A stretch of DNA of 64,000 nt, from NCBI RefSeq assembly GCF_001439735.1, contig NZ_JYLN01000010.1, positions 151,818 through 215,817 on the forward strand, written 5' to 3'. Position numbers and translations under genes: made by a program. The stretch is from Pseudomonas paralactis. Its GTDB lineage: Bacteria > Pseudomonadota > Gammaproteobacteria > Pseudomonadales > Pseudomonadaceae. The notes beneath the pieces were generated by a model. It made no database searches. It had not been told where the DNA came from and worked only from the letters and a program-made list of their open reading frames with translations. Of this stretch, positions 42,601 to 51,676 are shown one piece after another; the stretch's first letter is position 1, and each line of letters begins with the position of its first letter.

Positions 42601-43776
42601 ATGAAAACCCTACCGCCCGTGCACCGCATCGCCTTGCTCTTCAACGGCAGCAAAATCTACGACCGCGGCATCATCACCGGTATCGGCAATTACCTGAGCA
42701 GTACCCGCGCATCCTGGGACTTGTTCCTGGAAGAGGATTTTCTCTGCCGCCTGCGCGGTATCGAGCGTTGGCAGGGAGACGGCATCATTGCTGACTTCGA
42801 TGACCCGCTGATTGGCGAGGCGCTGGCCGGGAGCCAGATACCCGTGGTGGCGGTGGGCGGGTCTTATGAGGACGTCAGCGCGTACCCCAAAGGCATTCCC
42901 TATGTGGCGACCGATAACCACGCCTTGATAAAGCTGGCCTATGAACACCTGATCGAGGCCGGGCTGACGCGGTTTGCCTGTTTCAGCCTGCCCGAGGCCC
43001 AGGCCAATCGCTGGGCGCAGGAGCGTGAGAAAGCCTTTCGCGGCCTGGTGCAACGCGATGGATTGCCGGTGGAAATCTATCGCGGCCTGGGTACCAATGC
43101 GCCGTTGTGGGACAGCGCGGTGGAGCAGCAGATTGCCTGGCTGCATAGCCTGCCCAAGCCCATCGGCATTATCGCGGTCACCGATGCCCGCGCCCGGCAG
43201 TTGTTGCAAGCCTGCCTGACGGCGGGCATTGCGGTGCCGGAGGAGGTGGCGTTGATCGGTATCGACAACGACCCGCTGACTCGCACCCTCACGCGGGTGC
43301 CGCTGAGTTCGGTGATCCAGGGCACCGAGACCATGGGCCGTACCGCTGCGGCCTTGCTGCACCAGATGCTGCATGGCAAACCCTGTGCCGGTACGCAGGT
43401 GCTGGTGCCGCCGGACGCGATCAACGTGCAAGCCTCCAGCCTGCATCAGCCTTTGGGTAACCCTTATGTGATGCAGGCGTTGTTGTTTATCCGCCAGTAC
43501 GCGTGCCAGGGGATCAAGACCGACCAGGTCGCTGCCTATGTCGGCGTCTCACGCTCGTCATTGGAAGCGCACTTTCGCAAGGTGCGCGGGTGCAGCGTGC
43601 ATGACGAGATCCTGCGCTTCAAACTCGCAGCGGCCGCCAAGGGCCTGGAGAACCAAGCGCTGGCGATCGCCGATATTGCTCAGAACTGTGGGTTCAAGTC
43701 GGCGCAATACCTGCACACGGTGTTTCGTCGCGAGTTCGGTTGTACGCCCAGGCAATACCAGCAGGACACCGCTTAG
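42601..43776 (+). CDS. xylR: AraC-family D-xylose regulator
   Basis: A 391-residue XylR: N-terminal periplasmic-binding-like ligand domain (RIALLFNGSKIYDRGIITGIGNYL..., EEVALIGIDNDPLTRTLTRVPLSSV) and a C-terminal AraC HTH pair (QVAAYVGVSRSSLEAHFRKVRG, IADIAQNCGFKSAQYLHTVFRREFGCTPRQYQ). Activates xyl genes with D-xylose. An ACAAAAACAATG start context is a candidate Crc site. The toxin/immunity island separates it from xylA. Its stop overlaps the convergent porin gene. Confidence 0.94.
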   Translation: MKTLPPVHRIALLFNGSKIYDRGIITGIGNYLSSTRASWDLFLEEDFLCRLRGIERWQGDGIIADFDDPLIGEALAGSQIPVVAVGGSYEDVSAYPKGIPYVATDNHALIKLAYEHLIEAGLTRFACFSLPEAQANRWAQEREKAFRGLVQRDGLPVEIYRGLGTNAPLWDSAVEQQIAWLHSLPKPIGIIAVTDARARQLLQACLTAGIAVPEEVALIGIDNDPLTRTLTRVPLSSVIQGTETMGRTAAALLHQMLHGKPCAGTQVLVPPDAINVQASSLHQPLGNPYVMQALLFIRQYACQGIKTDQVAAYVGVSRSSLEAHFRKVRGCSVHDEILRFKLAAAAKGLENQALAIADIAQNCGFKSAQYLHTVFRREFGCTPRQYQQDTA

Positions 43777-45017
43777 AACACCGCCTTGACTTGCAAGCCG
43801 AGCACCAGCGCGTTGTCGATGTTCTGTGCGGAAAACGCCCCCGGCTCGATGATGTATTGCACATCCGGGCGCAGGGTCAGCCACGGCGTGGCCTGGTAGC
43901 CGTAGCTGAGTTCGATCAGCTGTTCAGCGTTGTCCAGGTTGGCGTAGGCCGCATCCGCGTTATCCCGGCTGCGCGGGTTGGGCACTGCACGGCCATAACC
44001 CAGGGCGACGGTATCCCGCGGGCGACCTTCGAACGGTTTGTACAGCACCAGCCCCGCGCCATACCACTTGGTGAACGGCGAAGCCGCTTCGCTGGCGGCG
44101 GAGTATTGGCCGAAGGCGTGCAGGCTGCGGCCCTGGGAGGTTTGGGAGGCCCACACCGCCTGGTCGATCAACAGGTAGTGACCGCCACGCCCGCTGACGT
44201 CCTTGTTGCTGCCAATGCGTTTTACATCGGAGCTGTCGTAGTAATAACCGAGCTTGTATTCACCCGGCAGGTTGCCCGTGTGTTTGTAGATCAGTTCGAT
44301 GGGCACCACGGTGCCGGTGGTGTGCTTGGGTCCCAGGTGCCAGGCGCGGCTGGAGTTGCCATTGCTGGAAGGGTCGACGTTGAACGCCGCCACCCGCAGT
44401 TGCCAGTTTGGCGAAAAGTCATATTTCACCCGCGCGCCCAGGTGCGCATTCGGGTAGTTGGCCCAGCCACTGCCGCCCGACATGTTCAGCGGATGCCCGC
44501 AGAAACCGGCGTTCATGAAATTGCACAAAATGCCGCTGTCCAGCCCGCCGAGGTCATTGCCCATGGCCATGTAGCCGAGCTTGACGTTGAGCGCGGGGGT
44601 GAACAGGGTGCGTTCGTAGCTCAACTCGGTGAGGCGTGTGTAGAGGCCGCCGTAGTTTTCCTGGATCGGCAGGCGGTTACCCACCAGGTCTTCAGAAGCG
44701 CTGTTGCCGCGTCGGTCGTTGATGGTCAACTGAATGCGGTCGCCGTTGTTGAAGCCGTAGAGCTTGCCCAGGTCGAACTGCACGCCAAGCTTGAGGTTTT
44801 GCGAATAGCGCGCCGAGCGATGTTGGCCGCCATGGGCGTTGTAGGCGGTCTCGCCGCTGTAGTCGCCGGTAAAGCGGATGCCTTGCGCGTCAAGCTCCCG
44901 GCGCAGGCCGCCCCAGTCGCCGGTCAAGGTGGTGTCGTCGGCTTGAACGGGCAGGGCGGCAGTCAACGCCAGGCCGAGCACCAGGCGCCCAAGGGACGTA
45001 TGAGAAGTAGGGTTCAT
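43773..45017 (-). CDS. OprB-type carbohydrate porin
   Basis: A 414-residue outer-membrane porin: signal peptide ending ALPVQADDTTLTGDWGGLRRELDAQGI, with OprB features (FTGDYSGETAYN, YGFNNGDRIQLTINDRRGN) and a C-terminal Phe (QVKAVF). Facilitates glucose/pentose diffusion. The ATG at 45017 was chosen over the GTG at 45035. Directly downstream of the glucose dehydrogenase gene, a common pseudomonad pairing; it overlaps xylR's 3' end by 4 bp. Confidence 0.92.
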   Translation of the reverse strand: MNPTSHTSLGRLVLGLALTAALPVQADDTTLTGDWGGLRRELDAQGIRFTGDYSGETAYNAHGGQHRSARYSQNLKLGVQFDLGKLYGFNNGDRIQLTINDRRGNSASEDLVGNRLPIQENYGGLYTRLTELSYERTLFTPALNVKLGYMAMGNDLGGLDSGILCNFMNAGFCGHPLNMSGGSGWANYPNAHLGARVKYDFSPNWQLRVAAFNVDPSSNGNSSRAWHLGPKHTTGTVVPIELIYKHTGNLPGEYKLGYYYDSSDVKRIGSNKDVSGRGGHYLLIDQAVWASQTSQGRSLHAFGQYSAASEAASPFTKWYGAGLVLYKPFEGRPRDTVALGYGRAVPNPRSRDNADAAYANLDNAEQLIELSYGYQATPWLTLRPDVQYIIEPGAFSAQNIDNALVLGLQVKAVF

Positions 45018-45073
45018 GCGGGGGGTTCCAAACACAAAGCGCGGTGCGGGAGCACCGCGCGAACAGAGGGTAG

Positions 45074-47482
45074 TTACGGCAGGGCGTAGGCGATCACGTA
45101 GTCGCCACGGTCGGTGGACTGGCGCGCGCCGCCGGCGGTGACGACGATGTATTGCTTGCCGGTTTTCGGCGACACGTAGGTCATCGGGCCACCCTGGCTG
45201 CCGACGGGCAGGCGGGCTTTCCAGATTTCTTCACCGTTACCGCTGTTGAAGGCGCGCAGGTAGAAGTCCTGGGTGCCGGCGATAAAGATCAGGCCGCCTT
45301 GGGTGGACAGCGTACCGCCCAGTGTCGGCAGGCCGACCTTGATCGGCAGGTGCATGCGGATGCCCAGGGGGCCGGTGTCTTCAACCGTGCCCACCGGCAC
45401 TTGCCAGGCGACCTTTTGCGTCTTCATGTCGATGGCGGTCAGGGTGCCGAATGGCGGTGCCTGGCATGGAATACCGGCCACCGACAGGAAGCGGTTCTTG
45501 TTGACCGCATACGGCGTGCCCTTGAGCGGCACGGCGCCCATGCCGGTGTTCAGCGCTTCACCCCCGGAAGAAGCCTGGGCCTTGTTCTGCGACGGTATCA
45601 TCTGGATCCACAGGCCCAGGCGCATGTCGTTGACGAAGATAAAACCGTGTACCGGGTCGGTGGAAATGCTGCCCCAGTTCATGCCGCCCAGGGAACCCGG
45701 GAAGCTCAGGGATTTATCGGTGCCTGGCGCTGTGTACAGGCCGTCGTAGCGCATGCCTTTGAAGTCGATGCGGCACAGCAGTTGGTCGTACGGCGTGGCA
45801 CCCCACATGTCCGACTCGGTCAGGGTCTGTGCGCCGATCTGCGGCATACCCACCGATTTTGGCTGGGTTGGCGAGTAGGGTTCGTTGGGAATGTTCGCGG
45901 CTTTGACCGGTACTTCCTGCACGTCGGTCAGCGGCTTGCCGGTGGCGCGGTCGAGCACGTAGATCTGCCCGGCCTTGGTGCCGATCACCACGGCCGGTAC
46001 CGCTTTGTCGCTGCCCGGCGGGGTGAAGTCGATCAGGCTCGGCTGCATCGGCAGGTCGAAGTCCCACAGGTCGTTGTGGACGGTCTGGTAGACCCACTTT
46101 TCGGCACCGGTGGACGCGTCGAGCGCCAGCACGGAGGCGCCATATTTGTGGTTCAGCTGGGTGCGTTCCACGCCGTAAATGTCAGTGGAAGAGCTGCCCA
46201 TCGGCAGGAAAACAGTGTTCATCAGCGGGTCGTAAGACATCGGCGCCCAGCTGTTGGGGGTGCTGCGCACATAGGTGCTGCCAGCGGCCGGCGCTTGCTT
46301 GTCTTCAGGGTTGCCTGGGTCAAACGCCCAACGCATCTGGCCACTGATTACATCAAAACCACGAATCACGCCGCCTGGCATATCGGTCTGCACGTTGTCG
46401 GCGACACGGCCACCGACGACGACGGTGGTGCCGGCGATCAAGGGTGCCGAAGACAGTTGGTAGTAGCTGTCCGGCACATTACCCAGGCCAGCCTTCAAAT
46501 CCACTTGGCCGTGGGTGCCGAAGTCTTCGCAGAACTTGCCGGTGTCGGCGTCTACGGCGATCAAGCGCGCATCAATGGTGTTGGTCAGCAGGCGACGCTG
46601 GCACTGCGCACCGGCAGGCACGCTGGCGGCGATGATCGGCGAGCTGTTGGGCTGGGTCGGTTGGGCAATCGGCGCAGTGGCGTCGAAGTAGGCCATGCCA
46701 CGGCAACGTTGCCACACCGCCGACTGGGCATTGACCTCGTTCTTCCACAGCTCCTTGCCAGTGTCGGCGTCCAGGGCGATCAGGTTGTTGTGTGGGGTGC
46801 AGATGAAGACTTTGTTGCCGATCTGCAAGGGCGTCAGCTGGTCTTCTGCGCCGTTGCCGTCGCTGAGGGCCACGTCACCGGTGTGGTAGGTCCAGGCGAC
46901 TTTGAGTTTGTCGATATTGTCGCGATTGATCTGGTCCAGCGCGGCGAAGCGGCTGCCGCCTTCGGTGTTACCGTAATGCGCCCAGTCTTTCTGTGCATCG
47001 GCTTCGGCTACCGGCGTGATGCCAGGGCCGGCACCGGTCGGCGCCACGCTTGGGTGAGCGACGAACATATTGCCTGCCGCCACCGCCACGCCGACGGCCA
47101 ACAAGGCCGCCACCGCATAAGCGCCACGCGCCGGTTTGCCGGCCAGCAACGGATACACCAGCGCCACCACCACGCCGATTACCGCGAACATAAACAGCCG
47201 CGAGAACAGCGGCCAGTACACCAGGCCCACGTCGGCTACTGCCCATACGGCGGTACCGGCCAGAAACGCGGCAAACAGCCAGGCACCGGCAGGCTTGCGC
47301 CGAGCGATCAGCAGGCCGGAGACTGCCATGGCCACGCCACCGGCCAGAAAGTACCAGGAGCCTCCCAGGCTCACGAGTTTGGCGCCGCCGACGGCGAGCG
47401 CAAGGCCGAGCAGGGCGATGACAACGCCCAGGCCCAGGAGTAGAAATCTAGAGACGCCAGCGGCGCGCGATGCTCGTTTCAT
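45074..47482 (-). CDS. gcd: PQQ-dependent membrane glucose dehydrogenase
   Basis: An 802-residue quinoprotein. Five N-terminal transmembrane helices (about 15-150) anchor it; the periplasmic beta-propeller carries DWAHYGNTEGGSRFAALDQI, CRGMAYFD, LMNTVFLPMGSSSTDIYG and GGLIFIAGTQDFYLRAFNSGNGEEIW. Oxidises D-glucose (also D-xylose, L-arabinose) to lactones at the periplasmic face, passing electrons to ubiquinone. Upstream of the porin in one unit. Confidence 0.95.
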   Translation of the reverse strand: MKRASRAAGVSRFLLLGLGVVIALLGLALAVGGAKLVSLGGSWYFLAGGVAMAVSGLLIARRKPAGAWLFAAFLAGTAVWAVADVGLVYWPLFSRLFMFAVIGVVVALVYPLLAGKPARGAYAVAALLAVGVAVAAGNMFVAHPSVAPTGAGPGITPVAEADAQKDWAHYGNTEGGSRFAALDQINRDNIDKLKVAWTYHTGDVALSDGNGAEDQLTPLQIGNKVFICTPHNNLIALDADTGKELWKNEVNAQSAVWQRCRGMAYFDATAPIAQPTQPNSSPIIAASVPAGAQCQRRLLTNTIDARLIAVDADTGKFCEDFGTHGQVDLKAGLGNVPDSYYQLSSAPLIAGTTVVVGGRVADNVQTDMPGGVIRGFDVISGQMRWAFDPGNPEDKQAPAAGSTYVRSTPNSWAPMSYDPLMNTVFLPMGSSSTDIYGVERTQLNHKYGASVLALDASTGAEKWVYQTVHNDLWDFDLPMQPSLIDFTPPGSDKAVPAVVIGTKAGQIYVLDRATGKPLTDVQEVPVKAANIPNEPYSPTQPKSVGMPQIGAQTLTESDMWGATPYDQLLCRIDFKGMRYDGLYTAPGTDKSLSFPGSLGGMNWGSISTDPVHGFIFVNDMRLGLWIQMIPSQNKAQASSGGEALNTGMGAVPLKGTPYAVNKNRFLSVAGIPCQAPPFGTLTAIDMKTQKVAWQVPVGTVEDTGPLGIRMHLPIKVGLPTLGGTLSTQGGLIFIAGTQDFYLRAFNSGNGEEIWKARLPVGSQGGPMTYVSPKTGKQYIVVTAGGARQSTDRGDYVIAYALP

Positions 47483-47763
47483 GTCGAATAGGCTCGAGTG
47501 AGAGAGGGCAAAGACGCGATTTTAGCAAGATAAGTAACTGGTTAGTACATTGTTCCTGGTAATAGTCTTTTACAGGTGCGGCGATGATGAGGAGAGGTCG
47601 CGCAGAACGTCCTCCTTGGGGGGAAGCGTCTCCAAGCAATAAACGGAGAATCGCACCGTGCGGCGCTCGTGATACCTGTGAACCTTGACAGTAGAAGCGA
47701 GTTTTAAAGAGGGGTTCAATGGTGTCAGAACAAATATCCCCACTCACGATGAGACCTAACACC

Positions 47764-47973
47764 ATGACAATTAAAATTACGCTGCACCCCGGCACAGTTA
47801 CCGAGATCAAAGAATATTTCTTTCAGCAATTCAGCAGTTATCATGTGAGGATTAAGCCCGACGACGAAACCGCAGAGGTGCTTATCATTGTTGACCACAA
47901 TCCGTATCTCAAAGTGGGAGACAAGGTCACGTTTGCCCGTAACGACGGCAAGCTTGGTGGACTAGCGCTATAA
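47764..47973 (+). CDS. small hypothetical protein (69 aa)
   Basis: MTIKITLHPGTVTEIKEYFFQQFSSYHVRIKPDDETAEV..., ending RNDGKLGGLAL; alpha/beta fold of unknown function. The ATG at 47764 is favoured; 47719 is possible. It stands alone. Confidence 0.55.
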   Translation: MTIKITLHPGTVTEIKEYFFQQFSSYHVRIKPDDETAEVLIIVDHNPYLKVGDKVTFARNDGKLGGLAL

Positions 47974-48057
47974 AGCGGGTGCCTTGTTTCAGGTCCCCTT
48001 GCACTCGCCTCGCCGTATTTTTCGGGTGAAGGCAAGTACTTCAGGGGGAAAGGGTGC

Positions 48058-48933
48058 TCAACCGATTTGATCGCCTGCCAGTGCGTCACGGCGCATCGAT
48101 TGCAGATTCTTCTCAATGGTTTCGCAAATCGCCTCCATTTGGATCTGATGCTCGCTGGAGCGAAATGGGCTTTGCAGGTCGGTGCCGATACGCTCGATGG
48201 CCAGCAGCATAAAGCCCACCACGGTGGAAGCCAGCGGGGTAAACCAGCCGAGGGATTCCACCAGGCCCACCGGCACGATCAGGCAGAACAGCGAGATGAA
48301 CAGCCGCGGGAAATACACGTAGGGGTAGGGCAGTGGCGTATTGGCGATGCGCTCCATGCCGCCCTGGGCATTGGACAGGTCGACCAGGGTCGACTCCAGC
48401 CGCGCCAGGCGAATGCTGTCCAGGTGGCCGGCCTTGTATTCCCTGGCCAGCAACGCCGCAGAACCGGTCAGGATGTCATTGGCAAAATTGTTGGTGGCGC
48501 CATTGCGAGCGAACTCCTCGGCGGGAATAAATGCGCGCACTTCATCCGGGCAGGGTTGGCCCTTGAGGTGGGCGGCCAGGCAATTCACATAGGCCACATG
48601 GCGGCGCAGCAGTGTGGATTTGATCGGATTCACTTCGCGGTCGGGGTCATCCAGCAGTGTCAGCACCTGGCGCGCAAAGCTGCGCGAATTATTGACCATC
48701 GCCCCCCATAACGTGCGCGCCTCCCACCAGCGGTTGTACGCGCTGCTGTTGCGAAAACTGATTAATACCACCAGCGCCGAGCCCAGCAATGTCAGGGGCA
48801 TCAGCGGCAGGTTGATCTTGGTGGTGAGAAACAACATGAAGTCCACGGTGACCGCCACATCCCATAGCAACAGCCAGAACAGGGACCAGCCTACATAGCC
48901 CATGGTCTTGATGATCAGACGGTATTTCTTCAT
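48058..48933 (-). CDS. bestrophin-family (UPF0187) membrane channel
   Basis: A 291-residue membrane protein of the YneE/bestrophin family: helices in residues 15-100 (GYVGWSLFWLLLWDVAVTVDF, LGSALVVLISFRNSSAYNRWWEAR) with the family motif FRNSSAYNRWWEAR, and YFPRLFISLFCLIVPVGLVES later. Prokaryotic relatives form pentameric ion channels. The start at 48933 is chosen over 48948. Confidence 0.88.
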   Translation of the reverse strand: MKKYRLIIKTMGYVGWSLFWLLLWDVAVTVDFMLFLTTKINLPLMPLTLLGSALVVLISFRNSSAYNRWWEARTLWGAMVNNSRSFARQVLTLLDDPDREVNPIKSTLLRRHVAYVNCLAAHLKGQPCPDEVRAFIPAEEFARNGATNNFANDILTGSAALLAREYKAGHLDSIRLARLESTLVDLSNAQGGMERIANTPLPYPYVYFPRLFISLFCLIVPVGLVESLGWFTPLASTVVGFMLLAIERIGTDLQSPFRSSEHQIQMEAICETIEKNLQSMRRDALAGDQIG

Positions 48934-49280
48934 GAGGGCAGCTTTCAAACGAGAACCTCGCGGCGGGCGGTTGGCAACAATGCTTTGTTACGACGCCACT
49001 TCAGGGAGAAAGGTTCGCAGCTTGCTGAATCGATTCGTCCGTGAGTCAGTGGCTTGGGCGAATGTAACGGGAAGTTACGCGCAAGTGCGTGCGCAAGGCG
49101 CACTTGAATCTGGAACAACTTTGGTACTGATGACGTCTTGTCCGGCAATCGCTGTACATTGCGTTCGAGGCAAAAAGCCATTAACCGCAGGGTTTACCAC
49201 GTGATTTTGTTTTGGGGCCGGGCTGCAGGGATTTCGTAGCTGAGATCAGTGGAATCAAGTTGGATGATCAGGGCTCTTTC
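48934..49280. other. 347-bp gene-free region between divergent genes
   Basis: Promoters for the bestrophin and the regulator-DGC pair must lie here. I see only a 7-bp inverted repeat (AAGTGCG/CGCACTT, about 49082-49104); no ORF with coding character. Confidence 0.4.
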
Positions 49281-50132
49281 ATGCGTGTCAGTTCGTTGAA
49301 GTCGGCTATGTGTAATACCGCGCAAGCGCTCGAACGTCATAAGGATTTTGAATCGTGCCTGAGAGCGCATTACCACGTGCTGCTCGTGCCCTATTCCCGA
49401 AGGCCGTTTTTCTACAAGAGTGCACTTAAATACAGCCGTTTGATGGTGTCGTTTGCGTTATTGAGTGAATACTTCGCCACACCCGTACCGTTATTGTCGG
49501 AAGTTAAAACCCTGTGTGTGACGCGCAGGTATTGTTCGAAAAACAGCCTGGAATCGATGTTCCTGTTATTGCGGGCGCTGGGCTTCATGGAGGTTGCACC
49601 GCACCCGGAAGACAGTCGCTTCCGGGTTTACGCGCCGTCGGATGAGGCCTGTCGTGAAGCGCGTCTGATGTTGACCTCGCTCACCGAGTCATTGGCGCGG
49701 CTGTACCCTGAAAGGGCGATTTTCCGGCAAATGCGCGAGTTGGATGACCGTGGCTTCCTGTCGCTCTATTTCAAGGGTTTTGCCATTATTCTCGACGCCG
49801 ATCTTACGGTGGATGTTCTGCTACCCGAGTGTTATTGGCTGGTGAAAAGAGACGCCGGGCACCTGTTGATGTTGGCCATCTATAACGATGCCTTCGCACC
49901 GGAAAATGACCGGGCCACGTTCCGGTCATCGTCCTACCTGGCCTTGGCCAAGCAACTTTCCGTGTCCAAGACCCACATTATTCGAATGGTCCAGGAGGGC
50001 GTCGAGAAGGGGTATTTCAAAGCTCACTCCAAGACCCGGTTGGAAGTGCTGCCGCCCTTCGTCAGCCTGGTAAAACGCTTTATGGCCTTTTCATTTGCGC
50101 TGGGCCTGCATGCTATTGAGATGGGAGCGTAA
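49281..50132 (+). CDS. unknown protein with predicted winged-helix region
   Basis: A 283-residue cytosolic protein. A stretch near the C-terminus (SSSYLALAKQLSVSKTHIIRMVQEGVEKGYF) looks like a MarR/Crp-type HTH; residues 55-130 (SRLMVSFALLSEYFATPVPLLSEVKTLCVTRRYCSKNSLESMFLLLRALGF) contain a second HTH-like segment. ATG 49281 has AGGGC upstream. It ends 2 bp before the diguanylate cyclase gene, so both are translated together. Family not recognised. Confidence 0.75.
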   Translation: MRVSSLKSAMCNTAQALERHKDFESCLRAHYHVLLVPYSRRPFFYKSALKYSRLMVSFALLSEYFATPVPLLSEVKTLCVTRRYCSKNSLESMFLLLRALGFMEVAPHPEDSRFRVYAPSDEACREARLMLTSLTESLARLYPERAIFRQMRELDDRGFLSLYFKGFAIILDADLTVDVLLPECYWLVKRDAGHLLMLAIYNDAFAPENDRATFRSSSYLALAKQLSVSKTHIIRMVQEGVEKGYFKAHSKTRLEVLPPFVSLVKRFMAFSFALGLHAIEMGA

Positions 50133-50134
50133 GG

Positions 50135-51163
50135 ATGCCTGCTAACTTGAAGTTAAGGCCCAGGATGCGCAGGTTGTTGTCGCCTGCGGTGACGCAAGCG
50201 GAGTGGATCGGGATCATTGCCTGGATCGGTATTTGGTTGATTCATCCGGCCATGCAGTTCGACCTGTCGATGTTGGGCGTCACCATTGGCTTGTTGCTGG
50301 TGTGCCGGTTTCACTGCAGAACCGCCAACTTCCTGTTGTGGCGAGTGCTGGGAGTTACCTACATCGTGATGTTGTCGGTGGGGTTTGCCTATGTGATTGG
50401 CTTGAATCAGGAATTGCGTATCTACGGTTTGCCCCTGGCCGTCACCCTGGTGGTCGGCAGCGCTATCTTGTTTATCAGTGTTCAGGACTATCTGGTCGGC
50501 GCGCTGTTGGTCTGGCTCATCTTATGGTCGCCGATGCAGGCCGATACATATGCGGGGACACAGGCTTATCTGCTGATATTTTGTGCATCGTCGGTCTCTA
50601 TCGGTTTTATCCTGAGTTATTCGTATTTGAAGAACCTGCGTTCGGTGTTGTTGGTGGAAAGCGAGTTTCGCGCCTTGGCCGAGACCGATTACTTGACCTC
50701 CATCCTTAACCGTCGTGCCTTTATGCAAAGCTTCGAACAGTTGCTCGACAGTGGCCAGGCTGGCTACTTCATCATGTTGGATATCGACAGCTTCAAGGCA
50801 AAAAATGACCTGTACGGTCACGATGTCGGTGACAAGATCCTGCGAGCCATGGCCGTGTGCCTGAAAAACGCCAACGGCAGCCACAGCTTTGGCAGGATCG
50901 GCGGGGAAGAATTCGGTGTGTTGTTGCAGGACGATGACCCGCGCTTCGCCCGCGACTTCGTGATGGATTTGTTGCAGGCCATACGCTCAAGTGTCGCCGC
51001 GCCTCACAACTACACCTGCAGTGCCGGCATGGCACGTTTCACACCAGGTGACGAGCTATCGGCGGTGCTCAAGATGGCGGACAAAAACCTCTACGGTGCC
51101 AAGCGCAATGGCAAGGACTGTGTGCACCTTAATGGCGCGCGGCTGCAACCTGTGGCGTCCTGA
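50135..51163 (+). CDS. membrane-bound diguanylate cyclase (GGDEF)
   Basis: A 342-residue protein: about six N-terminal transmembrane helices (30-165) and a GGDEF domain (TDYLTSILNRRAFM, MLDIDSFKAKNDLYGHDVGD, catalytic GGEEF in SFGRIGGEEFGVLL). Makes c-di-GMP from GTP. The I-site position (9 to 6 residues before GGEEF) reads N-G-S-H instead of RxxD, so product inhibition is probably absent. Coupled to the upstream unknown regulator-like gene. Confidence 0.93.
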   Translation: MPANLKLRPRMRRLLSPAVTQAEWIGIIAWIGIWLIHPAMQFDLSMLGVTIGLLLVCRFHCRTANFLLWRVLGVTYIVMLSVGFAYVIGLNQELRIYGLPLAVTLVVGSAILFISVQDYLVGALLVWLILWSPMQADTYAGTQAYLLIFCASSVSIGFILSYSYLKNLRSVLLVESEFRALAETDYLTSILNRRAFMQSFEQLLDSGQAGYFIMLDIDSFKAKNDLYGHDVGDKILRAMAVCLKNANGSHSFGRIGGEEFGVLLQDDDPRFARDFVMDLLQAIRSSVAAPHNYTCSAGMARFTPGDELSAVLKMADKNLYGAKRNGKDCVHLNGARLQPVAS

Positions 51164-51171
51164 AGAGGGCC

Positions 51172-51269
51172 TTAGGAGCGAGCTTGCTCGCGAAGAAACC
51201 ACAGGCGCCGCGTTTATTCAGAAAGCACGCGTCATCGTTGACGTTTTTCGCGAGCAAGCTCGCTCCTAC
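51172..51269. repeat. REP doublet (REPIN)
   Basis: Begins TTAGGAGCGAGCTTGCTCGCG, ends GCGAGCAAGCTCGCTCCTA; between convergent diguanylate cyclase and arsR genes. Confidence 0.93.
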
Positions 51270-51285
51270 ACAGGCCAAGCCCCGG

Positions 51286-51585
51286 CTAGGACTGCGCGAG
51301 AACACTCGCCAGCAAGCCGGGAAAGCGGCTTTCCAGCTCTTCACGGCGCAACGAGTTCATATGGGTGGTGCCCACATTGCGCGTGTGTACCAGGCCGGCA
51401 TCACGTAACACCCTGAAGTGGTGGGACATGCTGGACTTGGGCCGCCCACCGTCCAGTTCACCACAGGTGGCTTCGGCCACGCCGGCCAGGCAGCGCACGA
51501 TGTCCAGGCGCACGGGGTCGCTCAGGGCGTAAAGCACGCGCTCAAGCGTTAATTCTTGCAGGGTAGGGTGTTTGAAGGCTCGCAT
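51286..51585 (-). CDS. ArsR-family transcriptional regulator
   Basis: A 99-residue winged-helix repressor (LYALSDPVRLDIVRCLAG, SSMSHHFRVLRDAGLVHTRNVGT). It lacks the usual metal-binding ELCVCDL motif, having EATCGELDGG instead, so it may sense a redox or electrophile signal. Divergent from xenA with a perfect palindrome between. Start 51585 or 51597; neither has a clear SD. Confidence 0.9.
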   Translation of the reverse strand: MRAFKHPTLQELTLERVLYALSDPVRLDIVRCLAGVAEATCGELDGGRPKSSMSHHFRVLRDAGLVHTRNVGTTHMNSLRREELESRFPGLLASVLAQS

Positions 51586-51621
51586 GGGGCGGATCATAAC
51601 AGGGGGGTAGCGTTCAATACC

Positions 51622-51645
51622 ATAGTTCGATTACCATCGAACTAT
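51622..51645. promoter_or_regulatory. perfect palindromic operator between arsR and xenA
   Basis: ATAGTTCGAT-tacc-ATCGAACTAT: 10-bp perfect arms, 4-bp spacer, 32 bp before the xenA start. Probable binding site of the adjacent ArsR-type repressor. Confidence 0.8.
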
Positions 51646-51676
51646 CGAATCACACACCCTTCTCTCGGAGTATCTG

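Noticed and set aside
34129..45017. Whole T6SS cluster
   Set aside because: Only a PAAR effector and immunity genes; no sheath, tube or baseplate genes in the window.
45152..47443. 763-residue open frame opposite gcd
   Set aside because: Antisense shadow of the intact quinoprotein gene; no start signal or family features.
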